Assembly (NCBI GenBank): GCA_937776645.1
Contig: CALMRI010000038.1
Coordinates: forward strand, 1 to 50,976
Source: an uncultured Alphaproteobacteria bacterium
GTDB taxonomy: Bacteria > Pseudomonadota > Alphaproteobacteria > Thalassobaculales > Thalassobaculaceae
Length of the DNA stretch: 50,976 bases
Direction of reading: 5' to 3'
Numbering within the stretch: position 1 is the stretch's first letter; each line of letters starts with the position of its first letter. The translations under genes and the position numbers were made by a program. Below are positions 43,924 through 50,976 of the stretch, piece after piece. The notes below the pieces were generated by a model, which did no database searches, was not told the DNA's origin, and was given only the letters and a program-made list of their open reading frames with translations.

Positions 43924-45169
43924 TCCGTTACTCCCGGTCGCCGTTGCGCTGGAGCGCATCCTTGCGGCGGTACCGCTGATGCCTGCTGAGGAAACCGCGG
44001 TCAGCCAGGCCTTGGGCCGGGTCACCGCCGAACCGGTCAGGTCCCGTCGCACCCAACCGCCGATGGCGATGTCGGCCATGGACGGCTATGCCGTGCGCGC
44101 CTCCGATGTGGGCAGAGTTCCGACGACCCTGACACGGGTTGGCAGCGCGCCGGCCGGTGGCTCGTATGGTCACCCCCTCCAGGCAGGCCAGACGGTCCGT
44201 ATTTTCACCGGCGGCCCGGTGCCGGACGGCGCCGATTCGATCGTCATCCAGGAGGATGTCGACGCCGAATCGGAAAATAACGGTGCCCGGATCACCGTAC
44301 GCGAGGCGGCTTTCGTCGGGCGTTATATCCGCCCGGCCGGACTTGATTTCGAAATAGGCGATGTCGGGGTCTCGGCGGGCCGGGCGATCACCGCCCGCGA
44401 TGTCGGCCTTGCCGCGGCGATGAACGTCCCATGGATCATGGTGCGGCGACGTCCAAAGGTCGCCATTCTGGCCACCGGTGACGAAATCGTCCGACCGGGA
44501 GAGCCGGTCGGGCCGAACCAGATTGTCAGCTCGAACAGCTATGCCCTCTCGGCGCTAGTGCGCGCCTGCGGCGGCGAGCCGGTAGTGCTGGGGATCGCCC
44601 CGGATACGATCGAGGGCATCCAGCAACTGGTGCGCGGGGCGCGGGGTGCGGATCTCGTCCTGACCACCGGCGGCGCGTCGGTGGGCGAGCATGATCTGGT
44701 GCAAAAGGCATTGGGGACCGAGGCCTTTGGTCCGGGCGGGTTGGAAGTCGATTTCTGGCGCATTGCCATGCGGCCTGGCAAACCACTGATATTCGGGAAG
44801 GTTGGCGACATACCGATGCTCGGCCTGCCCGGCAATCCAGTTTCCACGCTGGTCTGCGCAATGATCTTCGTCAAACCGGCGATTGAGGCGATGCTCGGCC
44901 TTGAGCGCCAAGCGGCCCCTTCGAGCCAGGCCCGCCTGGGTGCGGCGCTAACACCGAACGATCAACGCCAGGACTATCTCAGGGCAACCCTGGCGATCGA
45001 CGAGAATGGCGAGCGCATAGCGACCCCTTTTAATCGTCAGGACAGCTCGATGCTGGCCCGCCTCGCCCAGGCCGACTGCCTGATCATCCGGCCAGCCCAC
45101 GATCCGGCACGCGCCAAAGGCGACTGGATGGCGATCCTGGAACTCTCGGGCAGCCTAATCAGCCTTTAA
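43913..45169 (+). CDS. moeA: Molybdopterin molybdenumtransferase (MoeA)
   Basis: A 418-residue protein inserting molybdate into adenylylated molybdopterin. Motifs: [106 protein letters not shown]. The start is the GTG at 43913, with GGGAG upstream, overlapping moaC by 11 bp. Confidence 0.96.
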   Translation: MAADPLLPVAVALERILAAVPLMPAEETAVSQALGRVTAEPVRSRRTQPPMAMSAMDGYAVRASDVGRVPTTLTRVGSAPAGGSYGHPLQAGQTVRIFTGGPVPDGADSIVIQEDVDAESENNGARITVREAAFVGRYIRPAGLDFEIGDVGVSAGRAITARDVGLAAAMNVPWIMVRRRPKVAILATGDEIVRPGEPVGPNQIVSSNSYALSALVRACGGEPVVLGIAPDTIEGIQQLVRGARGADLVLTTGGASVGEHDLVQKALGTEAFGPGGLEVDFWRIAMRPGKPLIFGKVGDIPMLGLPGNPVSTLVCAMIFVKPAIEAMLGLERQAAPSSQARLGAALTPNDQRQDYLRATLAIDENGERIATPFNRQDSSMLARLAQADCLIIRPAHDPARAKGDWMAILELSGSLISL

Positions 45170-45239
45170 AACGCCCACATCACTACCCGGATCACCCATG
45201 CGATAGGACACTTGCCGGCGATCCACGACCAATCCTATT

Positions 45240-45248
45240 TGCTATGAT
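45240..45248 (+). promoter_or_regulatory. Extended -10 promoter element before the amidohydrolase
   Basis: TGCTATGAT fits the extended -10 form TGnTATAAT and lies 50 bp before the amidohydrolase start, in the 128-bp spacer after moeA. No good -35 is seen at 17 bp, as is usual for extended -10 promoters. Confidence 0.35.
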
Positions 45249-45297
45249 GCAGTTTCTCGCGGCGACGCTTCGCCCGGATCGAAAATTGGAGACTCTC

Positions 45298-46344
45298 ATG
45301 AGCGGTGACGGCGCATCTTTGCTCGAATCTCGTATCCCCTCGCCCAATGCAGAATGGCTGGCTCAAATCAACGAAGAAATCCTCGAACCGGAACTGCCGA
45401 TCGTCGACCCGCACCATCATCTCTGGGACATGCGCGGAAAACGTTATCTGATCGAAGACCTGCTGGAAGATTTGAACAGCGGTCACAACATTGTCGCCAC
45501 GGTGTTCCTGGAATGCGCCTCGATGTACCGGCGCGAGGGGCCGGACGCGATGAAGCCGATCGGTGAGACCGAGTTCGTCAACGGCATCGCTGCGATGAGC
45601 GCCAGCGGCAAATACGGTAAGACCAAGATCTGCGCCGGCATCGTCGGGTTTGCCAACCTGACCATGGGAGCGGCGGTCGAGGAAGTCCTCGCTGCCCAAG
45701 TCGCAGCCGGCAATGGGCGGTTTCGCGGCACCCGCTATGGCGCTGGTTTCGACCCAAGCCTCGATATCAACAACAGCCACACCAATCCGCCGGCGGGAAT
45801 CTACCTGGACCCCACCTTCCGCCAGGGCTTCGCCAAGCTCGCCACCTTCGATCTCTCCTTCGAGGCTTGGCTTTATCACACCCAAATCGCCGATGTAGGC
45901 TCCCTCGCCGACGCGTTTCCGGATCAGCGCATGGTGCTAAACCACTTCGCCGGCCCGATGGGCATCGGTCCCTATACCGGCAAGCGCGACGATAATCTTG
46001 CCGCCTGGAAGAACGACATCAAGGAATTGGCAAAGCGCCCGAACGTGCATGCCAAGCTCGGCGGATTGGGCATGGTGATCAATGGTTACAAATTCGAGGA
46101 ACGGTCGACACCGCCGGGTTCCGAGGAATTGGCGCAAATTTGGAGACCCTATTTCGAAACCTGCATCGAGGCCTTTGGACCGGAGCGCTGCATGTTCGAA
46201 AGCAACTTCCCGGTCGACAAAGTGACCTCAAGCTATGCGGTCTATTGGAATCTATTTAAGCGCATCGCCAGCGGCGCTTCGGCGGATGAAAAACGCGCTA
46301 TGTTCCATGACACCGCCGCCCGATTCTACAAACTGGACCTGTGA
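45298..46344 (+). CDS. Amidohydrolase family (TIM-barrel metal-dependent hydrolase)
   Basis: A 348-residue amidohydrolase-2 type protein: the first-strand metal motif PIVDPHHHLWD, then FRGTRYGAGFD, FEAWLYHTQIADV, VLNHFAGPMG (metal His), HAKLGGLGM and MFESNFPVDKVT (metal Asp). Relatives hydrolyse lactones or decarboxylate aromatic acids. The ATG at 45298 has GGAG 7 bp upstream; an ATG at 45244 would add residues without homology. Its position between moeA and lexA interrupts the usual conserved order. Confidence 0.9.
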   Translation: MSGDGASLLESRIPSPNAEWLAQINEEILEPELPIVDPHHHLWDMRGKRYLIEDLLEDLNSGHNIVATVFLECASMYRREGPDAMKPIGETEFVNGIAAMSASGKYGKTKICAGIVGFANLTMGAAVEEVLAAQVAAGNGRFRGTRYGAGFDPSLDINNSHTNPPAGIYLDPTFRQGFAKLATFDLSFEAWLYHTQIADVGSLADAFPDQRMVLNHFAGPMGIGPYTGKRDDNLAAWKNDIKELAKRPNVHAKLGGLGMVINGYKFEERSTPPGSEELAQIWRPYFETCIEAFGPERCMFESNFPVDKVTSSYAVYWNLFKRIASGASADEKRAMFHDTAARFYKLDL

Positions 46345-46431
46345 GGGTGGCTTACCCTAAGCACCAAACACCATCCCAACCGAAGGGTTAGAGCCGGAAA
46401 TAGGCTTTACCCCCGGTTCAGGGTTAGGTGG

Positions 46432-46484
46432 TTGACGGCTGCTGAGAACCAAAGTAGAACAAAGATAATGTTTCTCCTTTGTTC
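46432..46484 (+). promoter_or_regulatory. lexA promoter with SOS box
   Basis: A -35 TTGACG (46432-46437), 17-bp spacer and -10 TAGAAC (46455-46460) form a plausible promoter. A direct repeat GAAC-N7-GAAC at 46446-46460, the alphaproteobacterial LexA site, overlaps the spacer and -10. A second, near-match repeat GTTT-N7-GTTC lies at 46470-46484. Binding here would give LexA autoregulation. Confidence 0.75.
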
Positions 46485-46505
46485 GCACTGCGTCGGGATG
46501 CTGTC

Positions 46506-47303
46506 ATGCTCACCAGGAAGCAACACGAACTGCTTTTATTCATCAATCAACGGCTGAAGGCATCCGGAATTTCACCTTCCTTCGATGAAATGAAGGAGGC
46601 GTTGGATTTAAAATCCAAGTCCGGGATCCACCGCTTGATCACAGCGCTTGAGGAGCGGGGCTTCATCCACCGTCTGGCCCATCGAGCCCGTGCGTTGGAA
46701 GTGCTGAAACTCCCGGAAACCAGTGCCGCCACTCGCACCGTCCATCCCGCGAGCGAGGATCGCACGTCGCCACACGGCTTTTCGCCAAATGTCATTCCGG
46801 GTAATTTCCCTCGCGCCCTCACCGGCGACGGCAATCGGGGCACGCTGACCAACGATGCCTCTCAGGATGGAGCATCGACCGCTGGGTCAGCTGGCGAAAC
46901 GGGCAACCCGGGAGGGGTGGAATCCATCTCGCTGCCGCTCTATGGCCGGATTGCCGCCGGCACACCGATCGAAGCTTTTCGTGACCACAGCAACACCGTT
47001 ACGGTCCCACCCAGCATGCTCGGTAGCGGTGAACACTATGCCCTTGAAGTGGCCGGAGATTCGATGATCGATGCCGGCATTCTCGATGGTGACACGGCGA
47101 TCATCCAGCGTTGCGACACCGCCGAGAACGGCAGCATCGTGGTTGCTTTGATCAAGGATCAGGAAGTGACGTTGAAACATATCCGTAAACGGAACCACGC
47201 AATCGCGCTGGAGCCCGCCAATCCTTTATACGAAACCCGCATTTTTGGCCCCGACCAGGTCACGGTGCAGGGCAAACTCGTGGGTTTGCTGAGAACCTAT
47301 TAG
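46506..47303 (+). CDS. lexA: SOS response transcriptional repressor LexA
   Basis: A 265-residue repressor-protease. The N-terminal winged helix-turn-helix ([32 protein letters not shown]) is followed by an unusually long polar linker (about residues 75-140). The C-terminal S24 domain has the cleavage site A151-G152 in RIAAGTP, the nucleophile Ser186 (GDSMIDAGI) and the general base Lys224 (EVTLKH). The spacings from cleavage site to Ser and from Ser to Lys match E. coli LexA. The ATG at 46506 begins the conserved [10 protein letters not shown]. Typical LexA proteins are 200-240 residues, so the linker is extended. Confidence 0.97.
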   Translation: MLTRKQHELLLFINQRLKASGISPSFDEMKEALDLKSKSGIHRLITALEERGFIHRLAHRARALEVLKLPETSAATRTVHPASEDRTSPHGFSPNVIPGNFPRALTGDGNRGTLTNDASQDGASTAGSAGETGNPGGVESISLPLYGRIAAGTPIEAFRDHSNTVTVPPSMLGSGEHYALEVAGDSMIDAGILDGDTAIIQRCDTAENGSIVVALIKDQEVTLKHIRKRNHAIALEPANPLYETRIFGPDQVTVQGKLVGLLRTY

Positions 47304-47306
47304 GCG

Positions 47307-47331
47307 TTGAGTGAGTGCAGTAGTCACTCAA
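47307..47331 (+). terminator. Hairpin directly after lexA
   Basis: Arms TTGAGTGA (47307-47314) and TCACTCAA (47324-47331) with a 9-base loop begin 4 bp after the lexA stop. There is no T tract, so termination strength is uncertain. Confidence 0.45.
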
Positions 47332-47629
47332 TCCGGGCCGGCCATTCCCCGAAGATTTTGTTCATGTCAGCAACCTCGACAGGCTTTTTGCGTGGCCTGC
47401 GGAGATGCGTGTCTCGATATTCATAGGCCTTGTTAACGGCGGCAGTCCGAATTCGACGGCGATTGGAGTTGAAGGTCTGGTTAAACATCGTCTCCGCCCA
47501 TCGCAGCTACGATGGACCCTCGTCGATCGCAGCTATCTGGATAGCGACATACGCCAAGCTTCGCTCATCGATCACATGGGAAGCCGGGTCCGCAAGAATA
47601 GTCAGCGCTTTCTGACGCAAACCCACCAT
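47324..47629 (-). pseudogene. Decayed small ORF between lexA and gltX
   Basis: The 505-bp gap between lexA and gltX, where many alphaproteobacteria carry comEC, holds no intact gene. On the minus strand one frame of 102 codons from an ATG at 47629 to a TGA at 47324 reads like protein ([22 protein letters not shown], then NKAYEYRDTHLRRPRKKP), broken by a single TAG about 40 codons in. The family is not recognised and it does not resemble ComEC. It may be a degraded unrelated insertion. Low confidence. Confidence 0.25.
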
Positions 47630-47705
47630 CTAGACCCTACGTCCGTCGGGGTTGGAAAACCTACCCCCAGAACACACCCAGTAACAGGCCTGGGTGCGCG
47701 GTCGA

Positions 47706-47733
47706 TTTGTCGCCGTCGAGAAAGGGGTATACT
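47706..47733 (+). promoter_or_regulatory. Candidate gltX promoter
   Basis: TTTGTC (47706-47711), a 16-bp spacer and TATACT (47728-47733) lie 76 bp upstream of the gltX start. Confidence 0.4.
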
Positions 47734-47808
47734 AAACACGGCGCTGAACCATCAAGATCGCGAGATTCTCCATCACACGCAACTTTTAAGAGAAATTCAT
47801 CTAGGGCT

Positions 47809-49206
47809 ATGACTGTTGTAACTCGATTTGCCCCCTCACCGACCGGCTTCCTCCATATCGGTGGTGCCAGAACGGCGCTTTTCAACTGGTTGTTCGCCCG
47901 GCACATGGGCGGCAAATACCTCCTGCGCATCGAGGATACCGACCGGGTCCGGTCGACCGGCGAGGCCACGCAGGCAATATTGAGCGGCCTTAACTGGCTT
48001 GGCCTGTCCAGTGACGAGACACCGGTTTATCAGCATTCCCGGCTCGATCGCCATCGCGACGTCGCGCGTGAGTTGCTGGCTCAGGGCCGCGCCTATCACT
48101 GTTATTGTTCGCCGGATGAATTGCAGGAAATGCGCACCGAAGCCCGAAAATTAGGGCGTACCGCGCTCTACGATGGCCGCTGGCGCGACCGTGACCCAAG
48201 CGAGGCGCCGGCAGGCGCCGATCCAGTCGTCCGCCTTAAGACGCCGCTGGAAGGCGAAACCGTGATCGAAGACTTGGTCCAAGGGCCGGTTACTGTGCAA
48301 AATAACCAGATTGACGACTTCATCCTGCTGCGGGCAAACGGAACGCCAACCTACATGCATTCCGTGGTCGTTGATGACCACGACATGACGATCACTCACG
48401 TGATTCGCGGTGATGATCATCTGAACAATGCGTTCCGCCAAGTTCAGCTTTTCGAGGCAATGGATTGGGCGGTCCCAACCTTCGCCCATATTCCCCTGAT
48501 CCACGGCCCGGATGGCGCCAAATTATCCAAGCGTCACGGCGCATTGGGGGTCGAGGCCTATCGAGAGATGGGCTATTTGCCGGACGCGCTTTGCAACTAC
48601 CTATTGCGGCTTGGCTGGGGTCATGGCGACGACGAGGTCATCAGTCGCGACCAGGCCATCGGATGGTTCGACTTAGACGGGGTAGGGCGGGCGGCGTCAC
48701 GGTTCGACATGACTAAGCTGGACAATCTCAACGGTCACTATCTGCGCGAAAGCCAGGACGACGGAATCGTTGATCTGATAATTGAACGCCTGGAAGGACG
48801 GTCGGGTTTGAACCTGAGCGAGCAAGCGCGCGGGCGGATTGAGCGCGGCCTGCCCGGGGTCAAGGCGCGGGCGAAAACCCTTGTCGAGCTTGCCGATAGC
48901 GCGGCTTTTTACGCAGCGACACCACCCTTGGCGATGACCGCCAAGGCAACCGCGCTGCTGACCGACGAAGCCCGCGACCTGATGCGCGGATTGCTGAAGG
49001 CGTTAACGGAAGTGGATACCTGGAGTGAGGGTGTGCTGGAAGCCATTGTTCGCGTTCACGCAGAGAAAAATGATGTTAAATTGGGTGCCGTTGCACAACC
49101 GCTGCGCGCGGCGCTGACGGGCTCCAATGCATCGCCTGGAATATTTGAGGTGCTTGCGATCCTCGGGCCAGATGAAGCCCGCGCGCGCATCAAGGCTATT
49201 TGCTGA
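47809..49206 (+). CDS. gltX: Glutamate--tRNA ligase
   Basis: A 465-residue class I synthetase: the HIGH-type motif [33 protein letters not shown], the KMSKS-type loop GAKLSKRHG, and an all-helical anticodon-binding domain in the last ~150 residues. The zinc-type Cys pair YCYCS-like appears as HCYCSPDEL. The ATG at 47809 begins the conserved [13 protein letters not shown]; earlier starts add no homology. It charges tRNA-Glu and possibly tRNA-Gln. Followed by gltA after 99 bp. Confidence 0.97.
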   Translation: MTVVTRFAPSPTGFLHIGGARTALFNWLFARHMGGKYLLRIEDTDRVRSTGEATQAILSGLNWLGLSSDETPVYQHSRLDRHRDVARELLAQGRAYHCYCSPDELQEMRTEARKLGRTALYDGRWRDRDPSEAPAGADPVVRLKTPLEGETVIEDLVQGPVTVQNNQIDDFILLRANGTPTYMHSVVVDDHDMTITHVIRGDDHLNNAFRQVQLFEAMDWAVPTFAHIPLIHGPDGAKLSKRHGALGVEAYREMGYLPDALCNYLLRLGWGHGDDEVISRDQAIGWFDLDGVGRAASRFDMTKLDNLNGHYLRESQDDGIVDLIIERLEGRSGLNLSEQARGRIERGLPGVKARAKTLVELADSAAFYAATPPLAMTAKATALLTDEARDLMRGLLKALTEVDTWSEGVLEAIVRVHAEKNDVKLGAVAQPLRAALTGSNASPGIFEVLAILGPDEARARIKAIC

Positions 49207-49305
49207 AAACCAGCCGAGCCGGTAGACTACGATTAACGGGCTAGACAAATCGCCCGACCGTTCACGAGAGCTTCTCCAAGAGGCTTGGACAAAGGATTTC
49301 AAAGT

Positions 49306-50610
49306 ATGAGCAAGACGAATTCGGCGACTTTCTCGCTAATCAACGACGCAACCGGCGAAAAATTCGCGATGCCTGTCCTTGATGGCAGTGTCGGTCCGAG
49401 CGTGATCGACGTGCGCCGACTCTACACCCAGACCGGCCATTTCACCTATGATCCGGGCTATACCTCGACGGGATCTTGCGAATCCGCCCTCACCTATATC
49501 GATGGTGATGCCGGTGTGCTGTTGCACCGAGGCTATAGGATCGAGGATCTGGCCGAGCAAAGCTCATTTCTCGAGGTCGCCTATCTATTGTTGTACGGCG
49601 ATCTGCCGAACGGCGGGGAACGGGATAAATTCGTTCACGACATCACCTATCACACGATGCTGCATGAACAATTGATCAATTTTTACCGGGGCTTCCGTCG
49701 CGACGCCCATCCGATGGCGATCATGTGCGGTGTCGTCGGCGCGTTGTCGTCGTTCTACCACGACTCCACCGACATCAACGATCCCCATGCCCGGATGGTC
49801 GCGTCCTATCGACTGATTGCAAAAATGCCGACCATTGCCGCGATGGCATACAAATATTCGATCGGTCAGCCGTTTAACTACCCGCAGAACGACCTTAGCT
49901 TCTCGGAGAACTTCCTCTACATGCTGTTCGCCGTCCCGGCCGAGCAGTATGAGGTCAACCCGGTCCTGGCCAAGGCGATGGACCGGTTGCTGATCCTGCA
50001 CGCCGACCATGAGCAGAACGCTTCGACCTCAACGGTTCGCCTAGCCGGGTCCTCCGGCGCCAATCCCTTCGCCTGCATGGCCGCCGGCATCGCCTCGCTT
50101 TGGGGTCCCGCCCATGGCGGCGCTAACGAAGCCGTGCTGAACATGCTGAACGAAGTCGGCCATAAAGATAATATCGGCAGTTACGTCAAGAAAGCCAAGG
50201 ACAAAGATGACCCGTTCCGCCTCATGGGCTTTGGCCATCGGGTCTACAAAAACTACGATCCGCGCGCCAAGGTAATGATGCAAAGTTGTCACGAGGTTCT
50301 TGAGGATCTCGGCGTTGACGATCCGCTGCTGGAATTGGCGATGGAGTTCGAGAAGATCGCCCGCGAGGACGAGTACTTCATCGAGCGCAACCTCTATCCG
50401 AATGTCGATTTCTATTCCGGCATTATCCTGAAGGCGATGGGCTTCCCCTCGGACATGTTTACGGTGCTGTTCGCAGTCGCCCGGACGGTCGGCTGGATCG
50501 CCCAGTGGAAGGAAATGATCGAGGATCCGACCCAGAAAATCGGTCGGCCGCGTCAACTCTATACCGGTCCGACTGAACGCCCCTATGTCCCGATCAACAA
50601 TCGGAAATAG
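49306..50610 (+). CDS. gltA: Citrate synthase (type II, hexameric)
   Basis: A 434-residue enzyme condensing acetyl-CoA and oxaloacetate. Type II features: an N-terminal beta-rich region ([14 protein letters not shown]), [67 protein letters not shown], the catalytic His in [15 protein letters not shown] and the Asp in [10 protein letters not shown]. The ATG at 49306 has AAAGGA 9 bp upstream. Confidence 0.97.
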   Translation: MSKTNSATFSLINDATGEKFAMPVLDGSVGPSVIDVRRLYTQTGHFTYDPGYTSTGSCESALTYIDGDAGVLLHRGYRIEDLAEQSSFLEVAYLLLYGDLPNGGERDKFVHDITYHTMLHEQLINFYRGFRRDAHPMAIMCGVVGALSSFYHDSTDINDPHARMVASYRLIAKMPTIAAMAYKYSIGQPFNYPQNDLSFSENFLYMLFAVPAEQYEVNPVLAKAMDRLLILHADHEQNASTSTVRLAGSSGANPFACMAAGIASLWGPAHGGANEAVLNMLNEVGHKDNIGSYVKKAKDKDDPFRLMGFGHRVYKNYDPRAKVMMQSCHEVLEDLGVDDPLLELAMEFEKIAREDEYFIERNLYPNVDFYSGIILKAMGFPSDMFTVLFAVARTVGWIAQWKEMIEDPTQKIGRPRQLYTGPTERPYVPINNRK

Positions 50611-50666
50611 ACCGGACGACAAAAGACTGGACAACAATAGACTGAGTTGAGTTCACCAACGAAAAT

Positions 50667-50697
50667 CGGGGCCGCCGTCGCGTGGCCCCGTTTGCTT
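50667..50697 (+). terminator. Rho-independent terminator after gltA
   Basis: Arms CGGGGCC (50667-50673) and GGCCCCG (50684-50690) with a 10-base loop are followed by TTTGCTTT, 57 bp after the gltA stop. Confidence 0.8.
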
Positions 50698-50731
50698 TCG
50701 CCAATAACTTCATTGCGGGAATACGATCACT

Positions 50732-50788
50732 ATTTCATTATTAAACAATAAATTGTGACGTTTTATTAATTTCATAACTCACAATAAA
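50732..50788. repeat. AT-rich spacer with an imperfect direct repeat
   Basis: ATTTCAT-n7-CAATAAA (50732-50752) recurs as ATTTCAT-n6-CAATAAA (50769-50788) in a notably AT-rich stretch between gltA and the partial hydrolase. The second copy covers the hydrolase stop codon. Function unknown. Confidence 0.35.
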
Positions 50789-50976
50789 AACCACCGCCGG
50801 AAGGCCCCGCTCGTTTCGTCCGATCGCTCCAGCGCCGGCAAATGACCACAGTCGTCGAGCAGCACCAGATCAGCGCCGGGCACCAGGTCGGCCATCTCTT
50901 GCGAATGAGCCGGCGGGGTTAACTGATCATCACGCCCACACAACACCAATGTCGGACCTCGTAGCCCCGTAAGTAG
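50779..50976 (-). CDS. Alpha/beta hydrolase, C-terminal fragment
   Basis: The last 65 codons of a gene entering from the right edge. RGPTLVLCGRDDQLTPPAHSQEMADLVPGADL and LLDDCGHLPALERSDE show the acid Asp (GRDD) and catalytic His (DCGHLP) of alpha/beta hydrolases. The nucleophile region lies outside the window. It is convergent with gltA. Confidence 0.85.
   Translation of the reverse strand, partial: LLTGLRGPTLVLCGRDDQLTPPAHSQEMADLVPGADLVLLDDCGHLPALERSDETSGAFRRWFLL

Noticed and set aside
47405..47812. Plus-strand frame of about 135 codons between lexA and gltX
   Set aside because: Composition is unlike a protein, it overlaps the gltX promoter and start, and no family pattern is seen.

Overview
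The window is GC-rich bacterial chromosome, most likely from an uncultured or poorly studied Rhodospirillales-like alphaproteobacterium. The evidence is the housekeeping block at the right end (trpG-trpD-trpC-moaC-moeA ... lexA ... gltX-gltA, a gene order familiar from alphaproteobacteria), an alphaproteobacterial direct-repeat SOS box (GAAC-N7-GAAC) in front of lexA, TRAP transporter genes, and a DMT permease. No rRNA, tRNA, CRISPR array, prophage or insertion sequence was recognised.

Layout. 1-8.7 kb: small-molecule catabolism (DehI-like fragment, glutathione transferase, 2-oxoglutarate/Fe(II) oxygenase, FAD amine oxidoreductase, CoA-transferase, quinone oxidoreductase, enoyl-CoA hydratase, acyl-CoA ligase). 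8.7-31 kb: one long run of minus-strand genes. Read in the direction of transcription it starts with an F420-type LLM oxidoreductase, then a complete coenzyme F420 operon (npdG-cofE-cofD-cofC-fbiC), four more LLM-class oxidoreductases, a GMC alcohol oxidase/dehydrogenase, a DUF169 protein, a TRAP transporter (dctP-dctQ-dctM), a broken class III aminotransferase, and a heterodimeric ABC exporter. 31.2-35.5 kb: a divergent sixth LLM enzyme (Rv3520c-like), a DMT permease, a flavodoxin-fold reductase, an SDR and an oxaloacetate decarboxylase-like enzyme. 35.6-37.9 kb: a visibly less GC-rich pair (surface carbohydrate protein plus TPR protein) that looks acquired. 37.9-40.8 kb: ketopantoate reductase-like protein, GNAT acetyltransferase, divergent polysaccharide deacetylase. 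40.9-50.6 kb: Trp and molybdenum cofactor genes, an amidohydrolase, lexA, gltX and gltA. The window ends in a partial alpha/beta hydrolase.

How it works together. FbiC makes the deazaflavin FO, CofC and CofD attach the phospho-acid side chain, CofE adds glutamates, and NpdG reduces F420 with NADPH. The six LLM enzymes encoded beside these genes are the natural users of F420H2. The TRAP importer, GMC oxidoreductase, acyl-CoA ligase, hydratase and CoA-transferase suggest uptake and oxidation of organic acids or alcohols. An F420-dependent catabolic module in an alphaproteobacterium is the most interesting content here; its substrate cannot be told from sequence.

Quality caveat. Six otherwise convincing genes carry frameshifts, and eight of the nine lesions are one-base changes in the length of a homopolymer run. 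This pattern is typical of sequencing error, so most of these genes are probably intact in the organism. The aminotransferase, which also lacks about 50 bp, is the best candidate for a real pseudogene.
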